NCBI RefSeq assembly: GCF_022229015.1 | Contig: NZ_JAKKFF010000031.1 | Coordinates: 1-46,144, forward strand | DNA length: 46,144 bases | Direction: 5' to 3' | DNA from: Micromonospora foliorum | GTDB taxonomy: Bacteria > Actinomycetota > Actinomycetes > Mycobacteriales > Micromonosporaceae | Part shown: in pieces, positions 19,713 to 27,813 of the stretch | Position numbering within the stretch: position 1 is the first letter of the stretch | Layout of the letters: every line of letters begins with the position of its first letter | Translations under genes and position numbers: made by a program | The notes under the pieces: model-generated | The model's database searches: none | What the model was told of the DNA's origin: nothing | The model's input: only the letters and a program-made list of their open reading frames with translations

Positions 19713-20719
19713 GGGGCGAGGTGATCCGGCGGGCACGGGGTGGCATCGCGGCGCTCGTCCTGGTCGGCCTGGTCGTGGCGCCCTGGGTGGTCGACGACTA
19801 CACCACGTCGATCCTCGCCCGGACGCTGGCCCTGGCCCTGGTCGGGGTGAGCGTGGCCCTGCTCACCGGCGTCGCCGGCATGCCCACCCTCGGCCAGACC
19901 GCACCGTACGCGGCGGGCGCCTACGCCTGCGCCGTGGTCGGCAGCCGCGTCTCCGACGTCGGCGTCGTGCAGCTCGTCGTCGCGGCGGCGGCCGGAGCGC
20001 TGCTGGCCGCGCTCACCGTGCCGCTCGTCGTGCACGCCCGAGGGGTGATCGTCCTGATGATCACCCTGGCCATCGGCGAACTCGTCGTCATCGTCCTCGG
20101 GCGGTGGCGGTCGGTGACCGGTGGCACGGACGGGCTGGCCGGCATCCCCGCGGTCCGCCCGTTCTGGGGGTTCCCGGCCCTGGCCAGCGACCAGGCCCGT
20201 TACCTGTACGCCCTGGTCGTGGTGGCCACGCTGATCGGCGTGGTGCTGGTGCTGCTGCGTACCCGGGCCGGGCTGGTGCTGCGTGCCGGCCGCGACGACG
20301 AGACACGGCTGCGGGCCAGCGGCCACCGGGTGGCGGTCCACCTGTCCGGCGCGCACATCGCCGCCGGGGCGATCGCCGGTGCCGCCGGCTCGCTCCTGGT
20401 CGTCGCCCAGCAGTACATCTCCCCCGCCGATTTCGGCTTCGACACGTCAGCCCTGCTGCTGCTCGGTGTCGTCATCGGTGGCACCGCCTCGGTGGGCGGC
20501 GCCCTGGTGGGCGCGGCGTTGGTCATCGCCGTCCGGGACTGGCTGTTCGGGGTGCTGCCCGGCCACGCGCCGCTGGTGCTGGGCGCGCTGTTCGTGGCGA
20601 CGGTCTACCTGCTGCCCACCGGCGTCAACCGGGCCCGGGGTCGGCTGCGCCCGCGGGACGCCCCGGCGCACGAGCCGGTCGCCCACGATCAGGCCACCGT
20701 TGCCGAGGCGCACCGATGA
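19709..20719 (+). CDS. Branched-chain-amino-acid-type ABC importer, LivM-like permease
   Basis: A 336-residue membrane protein. The LivM signature is seen in LTGVAGMPTLGQTAPYAAGAYACAVV, the VTGGTDGLAGIP loop, and LLLLGVVIGGTASVGGALVGAALVI near the end. The ATG at 19709 overlaps the upstream stop (ATGA) and has GGAGG 5 nt before it; an ATG at 19697 is less likely. The C-terminal 35 residues are hydrophilic. It forms the heterodimeric channel with the preceding permease. Confidence 0.9.
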   Translation: MRGEVIRRARGGIAALVLVGLVVAPWVVDDYTTSILARTLALALVGVSVALLTGVAGMPTLGQTAPYAAGAYACAVVGSRVSDVGVVQLVVAAAAGALLAALTVPLVVHARGVIVLMITLAIGELVVIVLGRWRSVTGGTDGLAGIPAVRPFWGFPALASDQARYLYALVVVATLIGVVLVLLRTRAGLVLRAGRDDETRLRASGHRVAVHLSGAHIAAGAIAGAAGSLLVVAQQYISPADFGFDTSALLLLGVVIGGTASVGGALVGAALVIAVRDWLFGVLPGHAPLVLGALFVATVYLLPTGVNRARGRLRPRDAPAHEPVAHDQATVAEAHR

Positions 20720-21459
20720 CCGGCCTGCTGGAAGCCCGGGAGGTCAGCGTCCGGTACGGCTCGCTCGCCGCGCTCGACGGCGTCGACCTGTGCATCCACG
20801 ACGGCCAGCGGCACGCGCTGATCGGCCCGAACGGGGCCGGCAAGACGACCCTGCTCAACGTGATCGGCGGGTCCGCCAGGCCGCAGCGCGGCACCGTGCG
20901 GTTCGACGGACGGGACGTCGGTCGGCTCGGGCCGGCGGCCCGGGCGCGGCGCGGCATCAACCGCATCCACCAGCGACCTGCGGTCTTTCCGACGCTCACC
21001 GCGACGGAGAACGTCGTGGTGGCCGCGCTGCCGCGAGTCATCCCGCGCCGCCGGTGGTGGCCGGGCGGACGCCGCCGCGCCGCGCAGCACCTGGCCGGTC
21101 CGCTGCTGGACCAGATGGGGCTCACCGCCGTCGCGGCGGTGCCCGCCGGGCACCTGGCGCACGGGCAACGACGCCAGTTGGAGATCGCGATGGCCCTCGC
21201 CGGTCGCCCCCGCCTGCTGCTCCTCGACGAACCGGCGGCCGGGTTGTCCGCCATCGAGGTCGGCAGGCTGGTCGAGTTGCTCCAGGCGCTGCCCAGGGCG
21301 GTCGCCGTGCTGCTTGTCGAACACCGACTGGACCTGGTGTACGCGCTCTCCGACACGGTCACGGTGCTGCGTGACGGTCAGACCCTGGCCGCCGGCACAC
21401 CGGACGAGATCCGTACCTCGCCGCTGGTGCGGCAGGCCTACGCCGACGGGGTGGCCTGA
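20716..21459 (+). CDS. Branched-chain-amino-acid-type ABC importer, LivG-like ATPase
   Basis: A 247-residue ABC ATPase. It has Walker A GPNGAGKTT, the LivG-type RGINRIHQRPAVFPTLTATENV Q-loop region, a signature with the unusual form LAHGQRRQLEIA, Walker B LLLLDEPAAGLS and the switch His in LLVEHRLD. It overlaps the LivM-like gene by 4 nt (ATGA) and the LivF-like gene by 1 nt, so it is firmly in the same operon. Confidence 0.92.
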   Translation: MTGLLEAREVSVRYGSLAALDGVDLCIHDGQRHALIGPNGAGKTTLLNVIGGSARPQRGTVRFDGRDVGRLGPAARARRGINRIHQRPAVFPTLTATENVVVAALPRVIPRRRWWPGGRRRAAQHLAGPLLDQMGLTAVAAVPAGHLAHGQRRQLEIAMALAGRPRLLLLDEPAAGLSAIEVGRLVELLQALPRAVAVLLVEHRLDLVYALSDTVTVLRDGQTLAAGTPDEIRTSPLVRQAYADGVA

Positions 21460-22229
21460 TGCTCACTGTGGATCGTCTCTGTGCCGGCTACGGCGGGGGA
21501 ATCGTCCTGCACGAGGTCAGCCTGCGGGTGCGCCCGGGCAGCATCCAGGCCGTGGTGGGCCGTAACGGGGCGGGCAAGAGCACGCTCGTGCACACCATCG
21601 CCGGGCTGGTTCGCGCGGCCAGCGGTCGCATCGAGATCGGCGGCGTGCACGTCGCCGGCCGACAACCGCATCGCATCGCCCAGTCCGGCGTCGGCCTCGT
21701 CCCGCAGGGCCGACGGGTGTTCTCCCGGTTGACCGTGGCCGAGCACCTGCACCTGGCGGCCGCGCCGTGGCGGGCCCCCACCTCCGGCGGCGAGGGCTGG
21801 ACGGTGGCTCGGACCCTGGAACTGCTGCCGAGGCTGGCGGTGCGGCTGCGGCACCGCGGCTGCGAACTCTCCGGCGGCGAGCAGCAGATGCTGGCGATAG
21901 CCCGTGCGCTGCTCGGCCAACCCCGGGTGCTGCTGCTCGACGAACCGTGTGAGGGCCTCTCGCCCGATCTGGCGGCGCGGGTTCGCGAGCTCGTCAACGG
22001 TCTCGCCGCCGACGGCCTGACCGTGCTGCTCGTGGAGCAGCAACTCCAGCACGCGATCGAAATCGCGGACCGGGTGGCGGTGCTGGAGTACGGCCGGGTG
22101 GTCTACGACCGGCCGACCGCGGAGGCCCGCCGCGATCCGGCCCCACTGGCGGCGATGTTGAGCGTCGCCGCCGTTGCGCCGCCCCCGCCCAACCGACCGA
22201 CCCCTCGGCTCTGGGCCGACACCCCGTAG
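21459..22229 (+). CDS. Branched-chain-amino-acid-type ABC importer, LivF-like ATPase
   Basis: A 256-residue ABC ATPase. It has Walker A GRNGAGKST, the LivF-type SGVGLVPQGRRVFSRLTVAEHL segment, signature LSGGEQQMLAIA and Walker B VLLLDEPCEGLSP; LLVEQQLQ stands where other ABC proteins have the switch His, as is normal in LivF. A C-terminal tail of about 20 Pro-rich residues extends past the usual end. It is the fifth gene of a complete importer; the methyltransferase gene follows after 33 nt. Confidence 0.92.
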   Translation: MLTVDRLCAGYGGGIVLHEVSLRVRPGSIQAVVGRNGAGKSTLVHTIAGLVRAASGRIEIGGVHVAGRQPHRIAQSGVGLVPQGRRVFSRLTVAEHLHLAAAPWRAPTSGGEGWTVARTLELLPRLAVRLRHRGCELSGGEQQMLAIARALLGQPRVLLLDEPCEGLSPDLAARVRELVNGLAADGLTVLLVEQQLQHAIEIADRVAVLEYGRVVYDRPTAEARRDPAPLAAMLSVAAVAPPPPNRPTPRLWADTP

Positions 22230-22262
22230 TCAACCCGACCCTTCTCGGAGAGGTAGACACCG

Positions 22263-23066
22263 ATGACAACCGCTACGAGCGATGACACGTACACGTTCGA
22301 CAACGGCGCACCGGACGCCGTCCCCCAGATGCACGCGCTGGAGTCCTTCCTGGATCCGATCACCACACGTCGGCTGGCCCGCCCGGTGCTGGAGCCGGGC
22401 GCGACCTGCTGGGAGGTCGGGGCGGGTGGCGGCTCGATGGCCCGGCGGATGGCCCGCGCGGTCGGCGACGACGGGCAGGTGCTGGCCACCGACATCGACC
22501 CCACCCACCTCGTGGCCGAGGGCAACCTGCACGTACGCCAGCACGACGTCCGCACCGAGCCGCCCCCCGGGGACGCGTTCGACCTGATCCACGCCCGGCT
22601 GGTGCTGCTGCACCTGCCCGATCGGCGGCGCGTCCTGCGCACCCTCACCGGCGCGCTGGCGCCCGGCGGGTGGCTGGTGGTCGAGGAGTTCGACTGCACC
22701 ACGCCGCAGCGGGTGCTGACCGCGCCGACCGATGATGCCGCGAAACTCTTCGCGCAGGTCATGGACGCCATGATGGGCATCCTGGAGGACCACGGCGCCG
22801 ACCTGGGCTGGGCGCAGGACGTGCACACCGAGATGGCCCTCGCCGGCCTGACCGACCTGGACACCATCACCCACTCGCAGAGCTGGGCCGGCGGTTCGAC
22901 CGGAACGTCGCTCTACGAGACCAACTCCCGCCAGCTGGAACCGGACCTGCTGGCCGCCGGGCTGTCGCCCCAGCAACTGAACGCCTTCCGGCGGCTGCTC
23001 CGTGACCCCGGGTTCGCCGTCATGTCGTACCACTTCGTCTCCACGCGGGGCCGCCTACCGAGCTGA
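22263..23066 (+). CDS. Class I SAM-dependent methyltransferase
   Basis: A 267-residue enzyme with a Rossmann methyltransferase core. Motif I is CWEVGAGGGSMARRMA, followed by VLATDIDPTHL (acidic residue for the SAM ribose), FDLIHARLVLLHLPDRRRVL, and LAPGGWLVVEEFD. The C-terminal third is helical and probably holds the substrate site. The start has GGAGAGG 8 nt upstream. It is the last gene of the probable sensor-importer unit, with a strong hairpin about 105 nt beyond its stop. The substrate is unknown; a small molecule is likely from the fold type. Confidence 0.88.
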   Translation: MTTATSDDTYTFDNGAPDAVPQMHALESFLDPITTRRLARPVLEPGATCWEVGAGGGSMARRMARAVGDDGQVLATDIDPTHLVAEGNLHVRQHDVRTEPPPGDAFDLIHARLVLLHLPDRRRVLRTLTGALAPGGWLVVEEFDCTTPQRVLTAPTDDAAKLFAQVMDAMMGILEDHGADLGWAQDVHTEMALAGLTDLDTITHSQSWAGGSTGTSLYETNSRQLEPDLLAAGLSPQQLNAFRRLLRDPGFAVMSYHFVSTRGRLPS

Positions 23067-23151
23067 GCAGGTGGACCACCGCGCGGAGCGCGGTCGCGCC
23101 GTCCGTACCTCTCCCGCCGCAGCACCCCCCCCCGCTGCGCTCCGGACAGCT

Positions 23152-23445
23152 CTACGACGCCGTCGACCGCACCGGCCGGGCTCCCCGCAAGGGAGCCCGG
23201 CCGGCCTTGCGTGGCGCCTGGCACACCGGGAACGGTGAAGGCGGTACGTACTGCACCTGCGCCGGCTGGATGAACAGCGAGCGTCGCGCGACGGCGTCAC
23301 CGTTCGGGCCGAGCTGGTAGCAGTCGATCCAGGCCCATCCGTCGTAGGTGATCCAGTCGAGAACCCTGATGACTCGTACGGTGATGGGGTGCATGAACTG
23401 AACGCTGGCAGCGCGGTCCAGCCGCAGCATGTCACCTGTCTTCAT
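23152..23445 (-). CDS. Small conserved-looking protein of unknown function
   Basis: A 97-residue protein starting MKTGDMLRLDRAASVQFMHPITVRVIRVLDW, with WITYDGWAWIDCYQLGPNGDAVARRSLFIQP in the middle. It looks like small beta-rich actinobacterial proteins often encoded beside GntR regulators; that recollection is not checked. The ATG at 23445 follows AAGGAAG, whereas the upstream in-frame ATG at 23460 has less support. It overlaps the 3' end of the upstream small gene by 14 nt. Its last 15-20 codons run through a terminator-like hairpin, so the functional protein may be conserved only up to about residue 75. Confidence 0.65.
   Translation of the reverse strand: MKTGDMLRLDRAASVQFMHPITVRVIRVLDWITYDGWAWIDCYQLGPNGDAVARRSLFIQPAQVQYVPPSPFPVCQAPRKAGRAPLRGARPVRSTAS
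23172..23204. terminator. Bidirectional hairpin between the methyltransferase and the small gene
   Basis: A perfect 14-bp stem, CCGGCCGGGCTCCC (23172-23185) with its complement at 23191-23204, and a CGCAA loop. It could end the methyltransferase transcript (plus) and the small-gene transcript (minus), although it overlaps the latter's coding end. Confidence 0.75.
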
Positions 23446-23647
23446 GCGGCTTCCTTGCACGCCACACCTTCAGGATCAGCCCGGCGGCCCTCAGCTTCGG
23501 GCAGCCATCGGGCTGACAGCGCGGGCACGTGGCGCGATTGTGGAGGTCGACGACGAACCCAGCCATGATCACGGTGAACGGGGGTTCCGGGCGAGGCTGC
23601 TCAAGCATCACGTGGCCGCTCCGCTGGTTGCGGTGCTTGCGGCTCAT
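23432..23647 (-). CDS. Small protein with CPRC motif, unknown function
   Basis: About 71 residues if it starts at the ATG at 23647. Other starts at 23608 or 23710 are possible, and none has a strong ribosome site. The sequence QPRPEPPFTVIMAGFVVDLHNRATCPRCQPDGCPKLRAAGLILKV has three cysteines that could bind a metal (CPRC and a third Cys four residues on). It overlaps the following small gene by 14 nt and is divergent from the GntR gene across an 18-bp palindrome. The overlap and codon use support it being real. Confidence 0.5.
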   Translation of the reverse strand: MSRKHRNQRSGHVMLEQPRPEPPFTVIMAGFVVDLHNRATCPRCQPDGCPKLRAAGLILKVWRARKPHEDR

Positions 23648-23773
23648 CAGGTCTCTGGAACCACTTCCATCGGCGCACGGGGCCTTCCCTCGATCTTGAG
23701 AGACCGGCACGGGCGCCTACCCCTAGATCACTCTCCGTGCCGGTCTCATTGCTACGGTAGGCCCTGTCTGTGC

Positions 23774-23791
23774 AACCTGTCTAGACAGGTT
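23774..23791. promoter_or_regulatory. 18-bp palindrome, probable GntR operator
   Basis: AACCTGTCTAGACAGGTT is a perfect 18-bp palindrome 48 nt upstream of the gntR start and in the divergent region serving the two small minus-strand genes. A TTGACA sequence overlaps its right end. GntR-family proteins commonly bind such TGTCTAGACA-centred sites. Confidence 0.75.
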
Positions 23792-23839
23792 GACATCGTG
23801 TCGCGGCATGGAGGAAGTCTCAGGAAGATCGGGAGTACG

Positions 23840-24625
23840 GTGACGGACGTGCCTACCCCGCACCAGCAGCCCCGCCGATATCGTCAGGTGGCCGACGAGC
23901 TACGCCGCCGCATCGAGGCTGGCGTCATCCCACCTGGCTCCTTGCTGCCCAGTGAGTCGACGTTGATGGCTGAATTCTCGGTCGCCCGCGGAACCGTTCG
24001 TGAGGCGTTGGCGTTGCTGCGTTCTGAAGGCTTGGTGCTGACGGAGGTAGGACGTGGCACCTACGCGCGTCCGATTGTGCCGGTGCGTCGGGTGGCGTCA
24101 GAGCGGTACCGCAAAGAGCTGGAGCAGGTTCGTAGCGGAGAGCTCGGCACGTCGTTCACCGTTGATCAGCAGGTGAAGTGGTCGGCCTACGGCGTGGAGA
24201 CGGACTTCCGCGAGGTGCCAGCGAGTGAGGCGATAGCCGAACTGTTCAACGTGGAGCCGGGAACGATGCTCCTTGAGCGTCACCTCCTTTTCCGCACCCA
24301 CGGCGTTCCGCAGCAGATGTCCGTCTCACGCCTGTTGCTGGACATGGTCGCTGGCACCCCGGTAGCCGACCCTGAGAACGAGCCTTGGCCCGGTGGCAAC
24401 ACGTCGCAGCTCTACAGCCTTGGGCACACCATCACCAGCATTCGCGAACGTCCCGTCTGGAGATTGCCGACGCCGGACGAGACCGAGGCGCTGCGCATCC
24501 CTGGTGGGGTGCCCGTCATCGTCATCACCAGACAGACCTACGTGAACGACTGGGTAGCCGAGGTCGCGCACATCGTGATGCGGTCCGACCGAGTTGAGCT
24601 GGACTACCTGATCCACCTCAGTTAA
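23840..24625 (+). CDS. GntR family transcriptional regulator with UTRA domain (HutC type)
   Basis: A 261-residue regulator. The winged helix spans about residues 10-75 (RYRQVADELRRRIEAGVIPPGSLLPSESTLMAEFSVARGTVREALALLRSEGLVLTEVGRGTYARP). A UTRA effector domain follows, with MLLERHLLFRTHGVPQQMSVSRLLLDMVAG and PVIVITRQTYVNDWVAEVAHIVMRSDRVELDYLI. The GTG at 23840 is chosen because GGGAG precedes it by 4 nt; GTG at 23849 is an alternative. It probably represses itself and the divergent small genes through the 18-bp palindrome. The effector is unknown. Confidence 0.92.
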   Translation: MTDVPTPHQQPRRYRQVADELRRRIEAGVIPPGSLLPSESTLMAEFSVARGTVREALALLRSEGLVLTEVGRGTYARPIVPVRRVASERYRKELEQVRSGELGTSFTVDQQVKWSAYGVETDFREVPASEAIAELFNVEPGTMLLERHLLFRTHGVPQQMSVSRLLLDMVAGTPVADPENEPWPGGNTSQLYSLGHTITSIRERPVWRLPTPDETEALRIPGGVPVIVITRQTYVNDWVAEVAHIVMRSDRVELDYLIHLS

Positions 24626-24637
24626 GCGACCGCGCCG

Positions 24638-24670
24638 AGGAGCGCGTCAGGCAGGGTTCGCCGCGCTCCT
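24638..24670 (+). terminator. Possible terminator after gntR
   Basis: AGGAGCGCG (24638-24646) pairs with CGCGCTCCT (24662-24670) across a 15-nt loop, 12 nt past the gntR stop. It is weaker than other hairpins in the window. Confidence 0.45.
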
Positions 24671-24771
24671 GTCAGACTGCCTGGGTGTTCGTCAGACTTG
24701 CCGAAATGTTCAGGAGGATCTGACCGGGCCCGGAGGGGACGGCGCCGGGCATCACCCTTCCAGGCCCCGGC

Positions 24772-25713
24772 TCAGCGCGGAGTGGTTTCCTGGTCGGCCA
24801 GAACGATCAGGTCGTCGGGGCGGGCCGACAGCGGCGCCGTCGCCCCGTCGAGCCACACGAGATAGCCCACCGGCGGACCTGACCGACCCCACCGGGCGCC
24901 GATGATCGTGGCCGACTTCGGTTGGCGCGGCTGTGCGAGCAGGCGTACCCGGGTGCCCGGCGCGTGTCCGTCGTCGGCGACGATGAGCAGCGCGTCGAGG
25001 ATCTGCCGGGCACCGGCGACGGGCAGCCCCGCAACGTACGGCTCGCCCGCGTACCCCAGACGTGGCGTCATCATCGTGCTCAACAGCGCGGTCTGCCGGA
25101 TCGCCTCCTGGCGGACCTGCCCGTCCACGCTGCGTTCGGCTGTGGTCAGCGCCTTCTGGATGCGCGACCAGAGGGCCAGCGGCTCCTGGTCGAGCAGGCG
25201 GCGGGCCTCGCGGTCGATGTCGGCGCAGGCCGTGTCGAGCGCGGTGTCCTCGCCGAGTTCCGCGATCCAGGCGAGGTCCCCCACCTCGGGCAGCAACCCT
25301 GGCGACTCGGCCACGATCACGATGTACAGCATCGCGAGCAGTTCCTCGCGGCCCTCGCCGTGATAGAGCGAGCCCACCCCGCTGCCGGTACGCCCACGGC
25401 TGGGCGGGAACCGTTCGACGAGGTGCCGCGCGCGGCCATGAGGCAGGACCGCGGCCCGCCTGCTGTCCCGCACCCGCTCCTCGAACGACCGCCGCTCACG
25501 ACGTTCGACGAGCAGTTGGCGATGCGGATCGAACCCGATCGGATAGATCGTCCGCCCGTACCTGGAAAGGGTTTCGCCGGGCCGAAGGCCGACCGACTCA
25601 AGTTGCCGGGCAGCCTCCGAGTAGGCGACGCCAGCCCGGGCGGCATGTTCTCGGATGGCGCGCTTGCGGGCGCGTCCCGGGGCTGGGGTCCGTCGGGGGG
25701 TGGAATCAGACAT
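24772..25713 (-). CDS. Protein of unknown function
   Basis: A 313-residue cytosolic protein. The ATG at 25713 follows GGAGG by 5 nt, so the start is firm; the frame is open further up but adds an unlikely leader. The N-terminus (RARKRAIREHAARAGVAYSEAARQLE) is a basic helical segment that recurs at the start of various Streptomyces and Micromonospora proteins. The middle is helical (LALWSRIQKALTTAERSVDGQVRQEAIRQTALLSTMM). The C-terminal 80 residues look beta-rich (TRVRLLAQPRQPKSATIIGARWG, VGYLVWLDGATAPLSARPDDLIVL). No enzyme motif was seen. It is divergent from the drrAB genes across 294 nt. Confidence 0.75.
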   Translation of the reverse strand: MSDSTPRRTPAPGRARKRAIREHAARAGVAYSEAARQLESVGLRPGETLSRYGRTIYPIGFDPHRQLLVERRERRSFEERVRDSRRAAVLPHGRARHLVERFPPSRGRTGSGVGSLYHGEGREELLAMLYIVIVAESPGLLPEVGDLAWIAELGEDTALDTACADIDREARRLLDQEPLALWSRIQKALTTAERSVDGQVRQEAIRQTALLSTMMTPRLGYAGEPYVAGLPVAGARQILDALLIVADDGHAPGTRVRLLAQPRQPKSATIIGARWGRSGPPVGYLVWLDGATAPLSARPDDLIVLADQETTPR

Positions 25714-25937
25714 GACGCCTCCGGTGCAGCCCCACGCACTCCACCGAACAGGCGGCGTGACCGGCACGCCGGGAATCGACACATCGGCGCGGAGTCGGAG
25801 ACTCTTGGCCCCGGGCATGCGGTTAGGCGTGGGCCACCACATCGGGCGCTGGCAGGCGCTCTGCCGTGGCCAGCATATCGTGACACCGACCGTCGTCGTG
25901 GATGTGCACGCCCCGGCCGCCCTCCCTCGCGGCCCCG

Positions 25938-25985
25938 ATGTCAGCCGTGTCAGCCCGTGTCGGTGGCGTGTCGGGGCGGTGTCAG
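25938..25985 (+). promoter_or_regulatory. Five phased GTGTCRG repeats, SARP-type control region of drrAB
   Basis: Heptamers ATGTCAG, GTGTCAG, GTGTCGG, GTGTCGG and GTGTCAG start at 25938, 25947, 25957, 25968 and 25979, so steps are 9, 10, 11 and 11 bp, close to one helical turn. SARP-family activators bind direct heptamer repeats at about 11-bp steps just upstream of the -10 box. A weak -10-like CAGACT at 25996-26001 follows, then the drrA ATG at 26008. Confidence 0.6.
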
Positions 25986-26007
25986 CGGGCCCGCGCAGAC
26001 TCGGCGC

Positions 26008-26984
<977 letters not shown>

Positions 26985-26988
<4 letters not shown>

Positions 26989-27812
26989 GCACTCTGACCG
27001 ACACAGCGCCCACGAGAAGCCGCGCGCTCTCGAACTCCGCGCCGAATCCGCGGCCGTTCCGGCTGGTCCGGCACTCGTTAGCGCTCGCCAAGCGCAGCCT
27101 CATCAAGACCTGGCGTACGCCCGAGGCGCTCATCGACGTGACCCTGCAACCGGTGCTGTTCCTCATCATCTTCGTGTACGTCTTCGGCGGCGCCGTCGCC
27201 GGATCGACCCACGACTACCTGCAGTTCCTGCTGCCCGGCATCCTGGCGCAGACGATCGCGACCGGCGCCATCGCGATCGGCGTCAACCTCAACACCGACA
27301 TCGCCAAGGGCATCTTCGACCGGTTCCGGTCGTTGCCGATCCCTCGCTCCGCGCCACTTGTCGGCGCGGTCCTCGGCGACGTCGTCCGGTACGTCATCGT
27401 CACCGTGTCGACCCTCGCGATCGGCTACGTGATGGGTTTCCGGATCGACACCGACCTGTTCCGGGCGATCGCCGGGTGTCTGCTCGCGGTGCTGTTCGCG
27501 CTCTGCCTGAGCTGGCTGCCGGTGCTCGTGTCGATGAAGGTGCGGACCGCGGGCGCCGTGCAGGGTGTGATGTTCGCGCTGATCATGCCGCTGAGCTTCG
27601 CGTCCAACGTGTTCGTCGGCGCCGACACCCTGCCGGGCTGGATGCAGGCGTTCGTGGACGTCAACCCGATGACCCACCTGGTGGCCTCGGTACGCGGGCT
27701 GTTCCTCGGCACCCCACTGGGCAACCACGTGTGGTGGACGCTCGCCTGGTGCGCCGGCTTCGTGGCGGTGTTCATGCCGCTGGCGCTGCGCGCGTACCGC
27801 AAGAAGATCTGA
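26985..27812 (+). CDS. DrrB-type ABC-2 exporter permease
   Basis: A 275-residue membrane protein with about six transmembrane segments of the ABC-2 family. Recognisable parts are the IDVTLQPVLFLIIFVYVFGGAV first membrane region, DIAKGIFDRFRSLPIPRSAPLVG, and PLSFASNVFVGADTLPGWMQAFVDVNPMTHLVASVRGL near the end. It begins inside the drrA stop (ATGA). Two DrrB with two DrrA should make the exporter. The exported compound is unknown, and no biosynthetic genes are adjacent. It converges with the SARP gene, leaving a single nucleotide between the stops. Confidence 0.93.
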
Positions 27813-27813
27813 C

